Part shown: positions 1 through 7,018 of the stretch, piece after piece
Layout of the letters: each line of letters starts with the position of its first letter
How positions within the stretch are numbered: position 1 is the first letter of the stretch
NCBI GenBank assembly: GCA_002331565.1
Contig: DCZC01000019.1
Span: 405 to 8,653, forward strand
Direction of reading: 5' to 3'
DNA: 8,249 nt
From: Gemmatimonas sp. UBA2094
GTDB lineage: Bacteria; Gemmatimonadota; Gemmatimonadetes; Gemmatimonadales; Gemmatimonadaceae
Position numbers and translations under genes: made by a program
Notes under the pieces: model-generated
What the model was told of the DNA's origin: nothing
Seen by the model: the letters and a program-made list of their open reading frames with translations, nothing else
Database searches by the model: none

Positions 1-519
1 ACGTGGGACTACTACGAGCGCCTCGAACAGTACCTCGAGAGCGGTGCGTACGATCGGATTCCCGGGGGCCCCGTCGATCCCGAGACCGATCCGTCCACGT
101 ATAACGGTGCCCGCTGGCGGCTGGCGAGGGAAACGTATTGGCGCGATCCGAATGTGGCGCCGGCGACCAGCAGTGCGGAGTACCAGCGGGCGCTTGCCTT
201 CTACCAGCATTCGGCGGTCACCGATGCGTTTCGGTGGAGTTGGCGCGACGCCCAGTTGCAGCAGGACGTGTACATCCAAACGATCCGCAGCGCCAATCGC
301 AGCTACCAGCGGGCGGTAAACGTGCTCGGGCTCGTGGCGGTGAACCACTTGGCCAGTCTCGTCGATGCCTACGTGAGCGTGCGTATCCGACGGTATGGCG
401 GGGTGCGCATGGGGCGCTATTCGCTCGACGGCGTGCACGTGGGTTATGCGCCACCGGAGGCGGGGATGGCCGGGACCAACGCCGGCTGGCAGGCGGGCCT
501 GCGTTTTTCGACGCCCTGA
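1..519 (+). CDS. Uncharacterised protein, C-terminal part (5' end outside window)
   Basis: Frame 1 is open from the first base to TGA 517-519, giving 172 residues of a protein whose start lies upstream. I cannot assign a function. The fragment is rich in Tyr, Trp and Arg. Residues about 1-60 (WDYYERLEQY, then a DP-rich stretch and YNGARWRLAR) are followed by a helical-looking YQRALAFYQ segment at 61-69. A hydrophobic stretch at about 104-126 contains LGLVAVNHLASLVDAYVS, which could be a membrane-associated helix. The last 35 residues look like beta strands and end in AGLRFSTP. From memory this resembles poorly characterised Gemmatimonadota envelope proteins carrying the same VNHLASLVDAY-like motif; a DUF5683-type link is possible but unproven. 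An internal ATG at 154 is not a credible start because coding continues upstream. A hairpin follows at once and a 225-base gap separates it from prfB, so it probably belongs to a different transcript. Confidence 0.72.
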   Translation, partial: TWDYYERLEQYLESGAYDRIPGGPVDPETDPSTYNGARWRLARETYWRDPNVAPATSSAEYQRALAFYQHSAVTDAFRWSWRDAQLQQDVYIQTIRSANRSYQRAVNVLGLVAVNHLASLVDAYVSVRIRRYGGVRMGRYSLDGVHVGYAPPEAGMAGTNAGWQAGLRFSTP

Positions 520-522
520 AGA

Positions 523-551
523 GCGGCGGGCCGAGTATCGGCGCCGCGTTT
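523..551 (+). terminator. Terminator-like hairpin after the first gene
   Basis: Four bases after stop codon 517-519, GCGGCG (523-528) pairs with CGCCGC (542-547), and CCGA (531-534) pairs with TCGG (538-541) around a GTA loop. This gives a 10-bp GC-rich stem with a two-base bulge. It is followed by G and only three T residues, so the U-tract is weak. Position and stem support intrinsic termination of the upstream gene; the short T run leaves it uncertain. Confidence 0.42.
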
Positions 552-653
552 CCAGGATGCGCTCAACGACATCCTTGCCGGGGCCGTCGGCTGCTCCAAT
601 CGGGCCTCCGCCCCTGCGTTCCGTCACTGTTCCGCTGCCCCCTGATCGCATAA

Positions 654-671
654 CTTTCGACGTCTCGAAGG
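654..671 (+). repeat. Small inverted repeat in the prfB leader
   Basis: CTTTCGA (654-660) and TCGAAGG (665-671) form a 7-bp stem with one G-T pair and a CGTC loop. It lies about 75 bases before the prfB start, in non-coding sequence. It could be an operator or a leader hairpin, or chance. I do not recognise it as a known regulator site. Confidence 0.22.
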
Positions 672-695
672 CGGGTCACGCAGCAGGCATATCTC

Positions 696-724
696 GGGCC
701 GCTTTCCCCTGCGGAAGGCGGCCC
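696..724 (+). promoter_or_regulatory. Strong hairpin just upstream of prfB
   Basis: GGGCCGCTTTCC (696-707) pairs with GGAAGGCGGCCC (713-724) around the loop CCTGC. This is a 12-bp perfect stem with a single G-T pair, ending 20 bases before the prfB ATG. No T-tract follows, so a classical terminator is unlikely. If the transcript starts upstream, it would be a stable structure in the prfB 5' leader. A second, smaller stem (CCGTGT 723-728 with ACACGG 732-737) abuts it and covers the first two G of the putative ribosome binding site. The pairing is seen directly; a regulatory role is inference. Confidence 0.38.
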
Positions 725-735
725 GTGTCGTACAC

Positions 736-740
736 GGAGA
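736..740 (+). promoter_or_regulatory. Ribosome binding site of prfB
   Basis: GGAGA lies four bases before ATG 745. It supports this start for the short zero-frame segment of prfB, which is only 24 codons long before its stop and is easily missed. Frame 1 is open back to 646 but has no ATG, GTG or TTG before 745. Confidence 0.6.
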
Positions 741-744
741 ATCG

Positions 745-1870
745 ATGCAGGACGGCGAACGATTGAAGGGGCTCGCGCGATCGGAAGAGCGACTCGCGGA
801 CATGCGGAGGTATCTTTGACGTCGAGTCGAAGCGCTCGACGCTGAATGCCTACGAGGAGGAGATGGCCGACGGCGCCTTCTGGAACGATCAGGAGCATGC
901 CCGCGACATCGTCCAGCAGGTGAAGGTGCTGAAGGGGTGGGTCGAGCCCATGGACTCCCTGACCTCCCGCATCGCCGGCGCGCGCGAACTCGACGAGTTG
1001 CTGCAAGTCGAGCCCGACGAGGGGATGAGTCGCGACCTCGACCTCGAGGTGGAGCGCATCGTGTCCGAACTGGACGCCTTCGAACTCAAGTCCCTGTTGC
1101 GCGGCAAGGACGACTTCCGTGACGCGCAGGTCGAAATCAGCGCGGGCGCCGGTGGCACCGAGGCGCAGGACTGGGCCAGCATGCTGTTGCGCCTGTACAC
1201 GCGCTGGGCCGAACGGAAAGGGTTTGAGCTCGAGATGCTCGATCTGTCCGAGGGGGAAGAAGCGGGGATCAAGGGCGCCGTGCTCGAGATCAAGGGGCAG
1301 TACGCCTACGGCTTCCTGCGTCCGGAGTCCGGGGTGCATCGCCTCGTGCGCATCTCACCGTTCGACTCGCAGGCGCGACGACACACGAGTTTCGCATCGG
1401 TGTTTGTCTATCCCGTGGTCAACGAGGAGATCAACATCGAGATTCGCGAGGAAGACCTGCGCATCGACGTGTATCGGGCCTCGGGGGCCGGCGGCCAGCA
1501 CGTCAACAAGACGTCGTCCGCGGTGCGCATCACGCACCTGCCCACGGGCATCGTGTGCGCGTCGCAGCAGGAGCGGTCCCAGTTCAAGAACAAGGCGACG
1601 GCGATGAAGCAGCTCAAGAATCGCCTCTACCAGCTCGAGGCGGAGAAGCAGGCGGCCGTGAAGGCGGCCTTCGACGCGAACAAGCAGGATGTCACCTTCG
1701 GCAGCCAGATCCGCAGTTACGTCTTCCAACCCTACACGATGGTCAACGATCACCGCACCGAACTCAAGATCGCCGATGTGCAGAAGGTGATGGACGGCGA
1801 CATCGATCCGTTCATCCACGCCTATCTCAAGCAGGAAAGCGAGAGCAGTGCACAGGGAGGCGTGTCGTGA
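745..1870 (+). CDS. prfB: Peptide chain release factor 2 (RF2), expressed by +1 programmed frameshift
   Basis: RF2 recognises UGA and UAA in the ribosomal A site and triggers hydrolysis of the finished peptide. The gene starts at ATG 745, reads 24 codons ([10 protein letters not shown]...RRYL), meets TGA at 817-819, and continues in the +1 frame from GAC 818 to TGA 1868-1870. The product is 374 residues; E. coli RF2 has 365. The codon-recognition tripeptide SPF is at about 204-206, which identifies RF2 and not RF1 (RF1 has PxT). The catalytic GGQ is at about 249-251 in [12 protein letters not shown], almost the E. coli positions. The residue equivalent to E. coli K-12 Thr246 is Ala, as in most bacteria. 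Before the shift site the reading matches the N-terminal helix of RF2; after it comes [11 protein letters not shown], then the conserved FWND. The next in-frame ATG (863) would drop 39 residues and is not the true start. The end overlaps lysS, the same neighbour as in E. coli. Confidence 0.96.
806..820 (+). other. prfB: Programmed +1 ribosomal frameshift site of prfB
   Basis: CGG AGG TAT CTT TGA C (805-820) contains the canonical CTT-TGA-C slip site. A Shine-Dalgarno-like GGAGG (806-810) precedes CTT by three bases, the spacing found in E. coli (AGGGGG TAT CTT TGA C). Frame 0 ends at TGA 817-819, while conserved RF2 sequence resumes in the +1 frame at GAC 818. In the known mechanism, low RF2 lets the ribosome pause at UGA and slip on CUU, so RF2 controls its own synthesis. 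Sequence match and position are direct evidence; activity here is inferred from the family. Confidence 0.95.
1854..1860 (+). promoter_or_regulatory. Ribosome binding site of lysS
   Basis: AGGGAGG, inside the last codons of prfB, lies six bases before GTG 1867. It decides the lysS start, because the ATG at 1555 in the same frame lies deep inside the prfB catalytic region. Confidence 0.75.
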
Positions 1871-3423
1871 GCGAGGCCGACGTGACCAACGGTGGCGATG
1901 CCGCCGAGCAGGGCGCCACGAACGGGGCGGAGCAGAAGCAGGAGCTCAACTTCCTCATGCAGGCGCGGCGCGAGAAGCTCGATCGCCTGCGTGCCGCGGG
2001 CGTCGAGCCGTTCGGCTATTCGTTCGACCGGACGCACACGGCCACGGAGGCCGTTGCGGCGCTCGGCAGTTCGGAGGAAGGGCCTGAGGTGGCGGTCGCC
2101 GGTCGTCTCGTGTCGTGGCGCAGCCAGGGCAAGACGGCGTTTGCGCATCTCGCCGACATGGACGGCCGAGTGCAGCTCTACTTCCGCAAGGACGACATCG
2201 GCGAGGCGCTCTTCGCGCAGATCGGCGAATACGATCTTGGCGATTGGGTGGGGGTTCGCGGCGCGATGATGCGGACGCGCACGGGTGAGGCCACGGTCAA
2301 GGTGGTGCATGCCGAATTGCTCTCCAAGTCCCTGCGACCGCTCCCGATGGGCAAGGAGCAGACGGTGGACGGCAAGGTAGTGCGCTACTCCGCCTTCAGC
2401 GATACGGAACAACGGGCGCGTCAGCGCTATGCCGACCTCGCGGTGCATCCGGAGGTGCGTGCACTGTTCCGGGCGCGCAGCGTGCTCACGCGAACCATTC
2501 GCGCCCATCTCGACGGTCTCGGGTATCTCGAAGTCGAAACGCCGGTCTTGCAGCCGTTGTACGGTGGTGCGGCGGCGCGCCCGTTCATCACGCATCACAA
2601 CACGCTCGACATGCCGCTGTATCTGCGCATCGCCGACGAGTTGTACCTCAAGCGGCTCATCGTGGGCGGCTTCGAGCGCGTGTACGAAATTGGCCACGAC
2701 TTCCGCAACGAAGGCATCGACCGGACGCACAATCCGGAATTCACGATGCTCGAGTTCTACGAGGCGTTCGCCGACTACACCACGATGATGTCGCGCGTCG
2801 AGTCGCTACTGGTGTCGGCCGCGGCGGCGGTGCGCGCGATTCCCATCGTGGGCGAAAAGGTCCCGCAGCTGGTGACGCCATTCCCGCGCATCGAGTGGGT
2901 GCCCAGCCTGTCGAAGGCGGCCGGCGCCGACGTGATGGCGATCAGTGACGCGGCATTGCGCACCCTGGCCGAGCGTATCGGTGTGCAGAAGGTGAGCACG
3001 TTGAGTCGCCCCAAGGTGCTCGACGAGATGTTCCAGGAGCTGGTGGAGTCGAAGATCGATACGCCGACGTTCGTGGTGGACTATCCCAAGGAGCTGTCCC
3101 CGCTGGCCAAGCCCAAGCGCGGCGGCCCCGAGGGGATCACCGAGCGTTTTGAGTTGTTCGCCCGCGGCAAGGAGCTGGCAAACGCGTTCTCCGAGCTCAA
3201 CGACCCCATCGACCAGCGTGAGCGGTTCGAGGCGCAGGCGGCGCTGCGGGCGGCCGGTGACGACGAGGCGAGCGGTGTGGACGAGGATTATCTGCGCGCC
3301 ATGGAGTACGGCATGCCCCCCACCGGTGGTGTGGGTATCGGGATCGACCGGCTGTTCATGTACCTCACGGACACGCAGAACATCCGCGACGTGATCCTGT
3401 TCCCCACCATGCGCCCGGAATGA
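1867..3423 (+). CDS. lysS: Lysyl-tRNA synthetase, class II
   Basis: Charges tRNA-Lys with lysine in the cytoplasm, using ATP. The start is GTG 1867, overlapping the prfB stop as GTGA and preceded by a strong ribosome binding site. The product is 518 residues (E. coli LysS has 505). A polar Ala/Gln/Glu-rich N-terminus (1-26) leads into the helix [19 protein letters not shown] (31-49), then an OB-fold anticodon-binding domain at about 74-155 ([28 protein letters not shown]). The class II catalytic domain follows: [13 protein letters not shown] at 233-245, motif 2 around 272-303 ([20 protein letters not shown]), FSELND at 441-446, and motif 3 [11 protein letters not shown] at 488-498, ending [13 protein letters not shown]. 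Compared with E. coli, about 12 extra residues sit after LRPLP (about 161-178, with [16 protein letters not shown] behind); similar inserts occur in LysRS of other phyla, such as Bacteroidota. The motifs leave little doubt. The lolC/E gene starts 16 bases downstream. Confidence 0.97.
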   Translation: MSEADVTNGGDAAEQGATNGAEQKQELNFLMQARREKLDRLRAAGVEPFGYSFDRTHTATEAVAALGSSEEGPEVAVAGRLVSWRSQGKTAFAHLADMDGRVQLYFRKDDIGEALFAQIGEYDLGDWVGVRGAMMRTRTGEATVKVVHAELLSKSLRPLPMGKEQTVDGKVVRYSAFSDTEQRARQRYADLAVHPEVRALFRARSVLTRTIRAHLDGLGYLEVETPVLQPLYGGAAARPFITHHNTLDMPLYLRIADELYLKRLIVGGFERVYEIGHDFRNEGIDRTHNPEFTMLEFYEAFADYTTMMSRVESLLVSAAAAVRAIPIVGEKVPQLVTPFPRIEWVPSLSKAAGADVMAISDAALRTLAERIGVQKVSTLSRPKVLDEMFQELVESKIDTPTFVVDYPKELSPLAKPKRGGPEGITERFELFARGKELANAFSELNDPIDQRERFEAQAALRAAGDDEASGVDEDYLRAMEYGMPPTGGVGIGIDRLFMYLTDTQNIRDVILFPTMRPE

Positions 3424-3439
3424 CCGGGCGGATCGGCTC

Positions 3440-4690
3440 GTGAGAGATCTCGAAGTCGCCATCGCGTGGCGGTACCTGCGCAGCCGGCGTGGTTCGCGGT
3501 TGCTCTCCCTCATCAGCGTCATCGCGATCGGCGGCGTGCTGGTGGGCGTGAGCGCGCTCATCGTCATCATGGGCGTGATGAACGGGTTGCAGCGCGATCT
3601 GCGCGAAAAGATCCTCGTGGGCAGTCCCGACCTGCGGGTGCTGCCGTACGGGTCGGACATGCGCATGCCGGAGTGGGGGGGGCTGCTGGCGCGCGTGAAA
3701 CAGGCTCCCGGCGTGGTCGAGGCCGCCCCGTTCGTCCAGACGCAGGGACTCGTGCGCAACCTCGGCGGGTACATGGTGGGCACCCAGGTGGTGGGTATCG
3801 TGCCCGTCGGATCGCCGGGGGACGGGGTCACCACGATTCGGCGGCACGCCATCCTCGGTGATTTCACGTTCGAGCGTGACAGCGTGGCGCTTCCGGGAGC
3901 GGTGCTCGGAAAGCTGCTGGCGTCCAAGCTCAATGCCTTCCCAGGGGACACCGTGGTACTCCTCGGCGCGGCAGGTCTCGACATGAACGCATCCACTGGT
4001 GCCATCGTGCCGCGGGCGGACAGCGTGGTGGTGAGCGGTGTCTTCGAGACCGGCATGTACGAGTACGATGACGCCTATCTGTATCTCTCCCTCGAGACAG
4101 CCCAGCGATTTGCCGGGTACGGCACGGATGTGACGGGGATCGAAGTGCGTGCGAAGGATCGGTGGAATGCGCCGGCGGTGGCGGACACGCTGCGGGCGCG
4201 GTTGGAATCCTCGGTCCGCACCATGGACTGGCAGGAGCAGAATCGCTCGCTGTTCCAGGCGCTCAAGCTCGAGAAGCTGGGGATGGGCGTGATCCTGCTG
4301 CTGATCGTGGTGGTTGCCGCGTTCAACATCGTGAGCACCCTCACGATGGTGGTGGCGGACAAGACCCGGGAGATCGGCATTCTGCGGGCGATGGGCATGC
4401 CGGCGGCGTCGATCCGGCGGATCTTTCTGTATCAGGGCACGGTGGTCGGGGCGGTGGGCACCGGTGGCGGGCTCGTACTCGGGCTCGTCGTGGCGCTGCT
4501 GCTCGAGCGGTACCAACTCATCGCGCTCGACCCCAGCGTGTACTTCATCGATCACCTGCCGGTGGCCATTCAGCCGCTCGACGTGGTCATGATCGTGGTG
4601 GCGAGTGTGGCCATCGCCGCGTTCGCCACGTTGTATCCTGCCAAGCAGGCGGCCAAGCTGTACCCGGTCGAGGCGATCCGCCATGAGTGA
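3440..4690 (+). CDS. LolC/LolE-type lipoprotein-releasing permease
   Basis: Membrane subunit of the ABC complex that pulls outer-membrane lipoproteins out of the inner membrane and hands them to the periplasmic carrier LolA. The product is 416 residues, the usual LolC/E size. The layout is a short cytoplasmic N-terminus with the typical WRYLRSRR (10-17), TM1 at about 22-46, a large periplasmic domain at about 50-275 including VSGVFETGMYEYDDAYLYLSL, and three more membrane segments at about 283-305, 333-354 and 381-399. KTREIGILRAMG (308-319), after TM2, is the conserved FtsX/MacB-type coupling segment that contacts the ATPase. The start GTG 3440 has only a weak GCGGA (3428-3432) upstream, but the N-terminus fits the family. 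One permease gene is present, so it may act as a homodimer (LolF-like) or pair with a protein encoded elsewhere. LolC and LolE cannot be told apart, hence no symbol. The stop overlaps lolD by 8 bases. Confidence 0.92.
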   Translation: MRDLEVAIAWRYLRSRRGSRLLSLISVIAIGGVLVGVSALIVIMGVMNGLQRDLREKILVGSPDLRVLPYGSDMRMPEWGGLLARVKQAPGVVEAAPFVQTQGLVRNLGGYMVGTQVVGIVPVGSPGDGVTTIRRHAILGDFTFERDSVALPGAVLGKLLASKLNAFPGDTVVLLGAAGLDMNASTGAIVPRADSVVVSGVFETGMYEYDDAYLYLSLETAQRFAGYGTDVTGIEVRAKDRWNAPAVADTLRARLESSVRTMDWQEQNRSLFQALKLEKLGMGVILLLIVVVAAFNIVSTLTMVVADKTREIGILRAMGMPAASIRRIFLYQGTVVGAVGTGGGLVLGLVVALLLERYQLIALDPSVYFIDHLPVAIQPLDVVMIVVASVAIAAFATLYPAKQAAKLYPVEAIRHE

Positions 4691-5396
4691 GATGGTGGAG
4701 GGGTACGTTCTCGAAGGTGAGGGGTTGGTCAAGGAGTTTCGGGGCGGCGACGGCGGCATCATCCGGGTGCTGGACGAGGTATCGATCAGCGTCCGTCGTG
4801 GCGAGATGGTGGCCATCGTGGGGGAGAGCGGTGCCGGCAAGAGCACGCTGCTGCACGTGCTGGGCGCCCTCGAACGCCCGTCGGCCGGTCGCATCCGGTT
4901 GTCAGGGCAGGCGGTTGAGGGGCTGGCCGAAGACACGCTCGACGCACTGAGGAACCGGACCGTCGGGTTCGTGTTTCAATTTCATCATCTCCTGCGCGAG
5001 TTCTCGGCGCTGGAGAACGTGATGATGCCGCTGCGGATCGCGGGCGAGCCGATTCCGCGGGCGAGGGAACGGGCCATGGCGCTGCTGGAGCGGGTCGGAC
5101 TGGCCGCCCGCGTGCATCATCGTCCAGGGGCGCTGTCCGGCGGCGAACAGCAGCGCACGGCGGTGGCGCGGGCGTTGGCGGCGGGGCCATCGGTCCTGCT
5201 CGCGGACGAACCAAGTGGCAATCTCGATCGTTACAATGCCGAGTCGTTGCACGATTTGTTTGCCGAGTTGGCGCACGATCAATCGTTGGGGCTGGTCGTG
5301 GTGACCCACAATCAGTCGCTCGCCGCGCGGGCAGACCGGGCGCTATCGTTGGAAGGAGGTCGGTTGGTGGTGTCGGACGTACCCGGAGGGGCCTGA
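4683..5396 (+). CDS. lolD: Lipoprotein-releasing system ATP-binding protein LolD
   Basis: Cytoplasmic ATPase that powers the LolC/E permease encoded just upstream. The product is 237 residues, typical for LolD. All ABC signatures are visible: Walker A GESGAGKST (47-55), Q-loop Gln99 in FVFQFHHLL, signature LSGGEQQR (141-148), Walker B VLLADEP (161-167), D-loop SGNLD (168-172) and switch His199 in VVVTHN. FQFHHLLREFSALENV is typical of the LolD/MacB branch. I chose ATG 4683 because it gives the normal LolD N-terminus and overlaps the permease gene by 8 bases, which suits translational coupling, with GAGGCG (4670-4675) upstream. An ATG at 4605 in this frame lies inside the permease membrane region and is rejected; ATG 4692 is possible but would lose three residues. 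A MacB- or FtsE-type role is less likely given the LolC/E neighbour. Confidence 0.93.
   Translation: MSEMVEGYVLEGEGLVKEFRGGDGGIIRVLDEVSISVRRGEMVAIVGESGAGKSTLLHVLGALERPSAGRIRLSGQAVEGLAEDTLDALRNRTVGFVFQFHHLLREFSALENVMMPLRIAGEPIPRARERAMALLERVGLAARVHHRPGALSGGEQQRTAVARALAAGPSVLLADEPSGNLDRYNAESLHDLFAELAHDQSLGLVVVTHNQSLAARADRALSLEGGRLVVSDVPGGA
5385..5390 (+). promoter_or_regulatory. Ribosome binding site of mcsA
   Basis: GGAGGG lies within the last codons of lolD, five bases before ATG 5396. It supports independent initiation at mcsA, although the genes touch as TGATG. Confidence 0.7.
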
Positions 5397-5893
5397 TGCT
5401 TTGCGACAACTGCAAGGAGCGCGACGCGGTGGTCCACTTGACGCGCATCGTGGACAACGCGGTGTCGCAGTTGCACCTGTGCGAGAAGTGCGCGGCGGCC
5501 AAGGGCGTGGAGACCACGTTGTCGGTGCCGCAGCACCCGCTTGGTGACATTCTGCAGGCGGTGCAGCAGCAGGCGGCGACCACGAGCGAGGATGCCGCCG
5601 CCTGTACGTTCTGCGGGGCGACGGCGCGCGATTTCCGCGCCAGCGGACGTCTGGGCTGTCCCCACTGCTACGACGCCATGGAGCGGAGCCTGCGCGAGCT
5701 GTTGCGACGATTGCACGGGAGTTCGCGCCATGTGGGGCAGCGCTACGAGACACCCGTCACGCACGTGGTAGACAAGCCCGACACGCTGCATGACCTGCGG
5801 GACCGGTTGCGGCGGGCCATCGAGAATGAGCAGTTCGAGGTGGCGGCGGAGCTGCGCGACCGCATCAGGACGCTGGAGACGGAAACCGTATGA
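5396..5893 (+). CDS. mcsA: McsA-type zinc-binding activator of protein arginine kinase
   Basis: In Bacillus, McsA binds and activates the arginine kinase McsB and helps target substrates to ClpC. This product has 165 residues, a little shorter than B. subtilis McsA. Four CxxC pairs are visible: Cys3/Cys6 (MLCDNC), Cys29/Cys32 (LCEKC), Cys70/Cys73 (CTFC) and Cys88/Cys91 (CPHC), enough for two zinc sites. A UVR (UvrB/UvrC-type) motif lies at about 131-161 with the core ENEQFEVAAELRDRI, predicted as a helical hairpin or coiled coil. The linker at 40-65 is Gln/Ala-rich and variable. ATG 5396 shares one base with the lolD stop and has a good ribosome binding site. The end overlaps mcsB as ATGA, which suggests coupled, roughly equal synthesis of the two partners. 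A generic UvrB/UvrC-motif protein is the alternative, but mcsB next door makes McsA convincing. Confidence 0.93.
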   Translation: MLCDNCKERDAVVHLTRIVDNAVSQLHLCEKCAAAKGVETTLSVPQHPLGDILQAVQQQAATTSEDAAACTFCGATARDFRASGRLGCPHCYDAMERSLRELLRRLHGSSRHVGQRYETPVTHVVDKPDTLHDLRDRLRRAIENEQFEVAAELRDRIRTLETETV

Positions 5894-6990
5894 GCGCGCC
5901 TCGTCCGGGACTCGATCTGTCACTGCTGCCCGATGGAGGCGTTCGGTGGCTTGACGCCTCCGGTCCCAACAGTGACGTGGTCATTTCCACGCGCATCCGC
6001 CTGGCGCGCAACGTGTCCGGTTACGCGTTCACCGGTCGCGCTCGCGAGGGAGAGCGGCTGCGCATGTTGGCCCAAGTGCGGGACGCGCTGACGGGGGTCC
6101 CATCGCTCAGTGGCAGCCTGTTGCTGCGTCTCGAAGACCTGCCGGTAGTGGACCGGCAACTGTTGCACGAGCGCCACTTGGTGAGCAAAGAATTGGCCGG
6201 GCTTGATCCGCAGCATCCGGTGCGCAGCGGTGCGGCGGTGTTCCTTGGCGAGTCCGTGGGTCTGCTTGTGAACGAGGAGGATCATCTGCGACTGCAGGCG
6301 CTGCGCAGCGGATTCGCCGTGTCGCAGGCGTTCGAGGGGGTCAACCGGCTCGACCGGGAGCTCGGCGTGCAGGTGCCGTACGCGTTTCACCGGGAATTCG
6401 GATTCCTCACCGCCTGTCCCACCAATGCGGGCACTGGATTGCGGGCCTCGGTGTTGATCCATCTACCGGGGCTGGTGTTGACGAAGGAGATCGGCAAGGT
6501 ACTCGCCGGGCTCCAGCAGATGGGGCTCACCTACCGCGGACTTTACGGGGAGGGGAGCGAAGTGGTTGGCAACTTCTTCCAGTTGTCCAACCAGACCACG
6601 CTGGGGCGGTCGGAAGAGGAGCTGCAGGATCTGCTGGTGCGCGTCGTTCGTCACGTGATCGAGCGCGAAGAGGAAGCGCGCCGTGTGTTGGTGCGCGATG
6701 CGGGATATATTATCGAGGACAAATTGTGGCGCGCGTACGGAACGCTGCGGTATGCCCGCAGCCTCTCGTTCGACGAGGCCATGAACTACCTGAGTGGCGT
6801 TCGCCTGGCCGTCGGTCTGAAACTGATCACCGGGCTCAGTGTATACACACTCAACAAGCTCCTGATCTTTGCCCAGTCGGCACACCTTGCTCATCTCGAG
6901 GGACGGGTGCTGACGGACAGCGAGGCCAACCTGGCGCGCGCCAAGTACGTGCGGCAGGTGTTGGTGAGCGAAGGCGGCGGCGTCGAATGA
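5890..6990 (+). CDS. mcsB: Protein arginine kinase McsB
   Basis: ATP:guanido phosphotransferase-family kinase that phosphorylates protein arginines; in Bacillus, phosphoarginine marks proteins for ClpCP. The product is 366 residues (B. subtilis about 363). Visible family motifs are STRIRLARN (33-41, ATP binding), NEEDHLRLQ (128-136), the catalytic-cysteine loop [12 protein letters not shown] with Cys176 (176-187), and [16 protein letters not shown] (220-235). The catalytic core therefore looks intact. The C-terminal segment aligned with the B. subtilis allosteric RDxxRA motif reads ANLARA (346-351), so the first Arg and the Asp are replaced; sensing of phosphoarginine may be weakened or different. 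ATG 5890 overlaps the mcsA stop by four bases, with only weak Shine-Dalgarno matches, which suits coupling to mcsA. The small guanido kinases (creatine, arginine kinase) are unlikely given the neighbours and the bacterial-type motifs. Confidence 0.95.
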   Translation: MSAPRPGLDLSLLPDGGVRWLDASGPNSDVVISTRIRLARNVSGYAFTGRAREGERLRMLAQVRDALTGVPSLSGSLLLRLEDLPVVDRQLLHERHLVSKELAGLDPQHPVRSGAAVFLGESVGLLVNEEDHLRLQALRSGFAVSQAFEGVNRLDRELGVQVPYAFHREFGFLTACPTNAGTGLRASVLIHLPGLVLTKEIGKVLAGLQQMGLTYRGLYGEGSEVVGNFFQLSNQTTLGRSEEELQDLLVRVVRHVIEREEEARRVLVRDAGYIIEDKLWRAYGTLRYARSLSFDEAMNYLSGVRLAVGLKLITGLSVYTLNKLLIFAQSAHLAHLEGRVLTDSEANLARAKYVRQVLVSEGGGVE

Positions 6991-7009
6991 TCCGCTTCCC
7001 AACGACCCT

Positions 7010-7014
7010 GAGGG
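7010..7014 (+). promoter_or_regulatory. Ribosome binding site of clpC
   Basis: GAGGG lies four bases before ATG 7019 in the 28-base gap after mcsB. No promoter, CIRCE or CtsR-like repeat is visible in this short gap, so clpC probably depends on readthrough from mcsB, although a promoter inside mcsB cannot be excluded. Confidence 0.6.
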
Positions 7015-7018
7015 TGCG

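Noticed and set aside
138..653. Alternative + strand frames over the first gene and the gap (138-653, 395-766)
   Set aside because: Composition is Arg/Ala/Gly/Pro-rich without structure. Frame 1 gives a protein-like sequence ending at 519, and no ribosome binding site supports the others.
625..654. CATAAC (649-654) as a -10 box for the prfB operon
   Set aside because: The sequence about 17 bases upstream (ACTGTT) is a poor -35 match, and promoter rules for this lineage are uncertain, so I did not annotate it.
817..819. In-frame TGA in prfB as a sign of a pseudogene or sequencing error
   Set aside because: The surrounding CTT TGA C and upstream GGAGG are the known recoding signal, and the downstream frame is fully conserved.
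1555..1866. Extension of lysS upstream to ATG 1555
   Set aside because: It would add about 104 residues read out of frame through the conserved end of prfB. GTG 1867 has a strong ribosome binding site and gives a normal LysRS N-terminus.
4605..4682. Extension of lolD upstream to ATG 4605
   Set aside because: The added residues are an out-of-frame reading of the last membrane segment of the permease and do not resemble a LolD N-terminus.
3365..4936. A 523-codon open frame on the - strand across the lolC/E gene, and similar long - strand frames (563-1339, 1822-2730, 2806-4056, 6851-8170)
   Set aside because: They lie opposite well-identified genes, have low-complexity Arg/His/Pro-rich products with no family motifs, and are expected in GC-rich DNA where antisense stops are rare.
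5353..5360. AAGGAGGT, a perfect Shine-Dalgarno match inside lolD
   Set aside because: It encodes the common EGGR turn of an ABC ATPase. The start-like codons after it (5364, 5367, 5370) are in the lolD frame and would give only a tiny peptide; mcsA has its own site at 5385-5390.
6705..6713. AT-rich patch ATATATTAT inside mcsB as a possible -10 box for clpC
   Set aside because: No TTGACA-like box lies 16-18 bases upstream (the nearest, TTGGTG at 6688, is too close), and the bases are explained by conserved coding for GYIIED.
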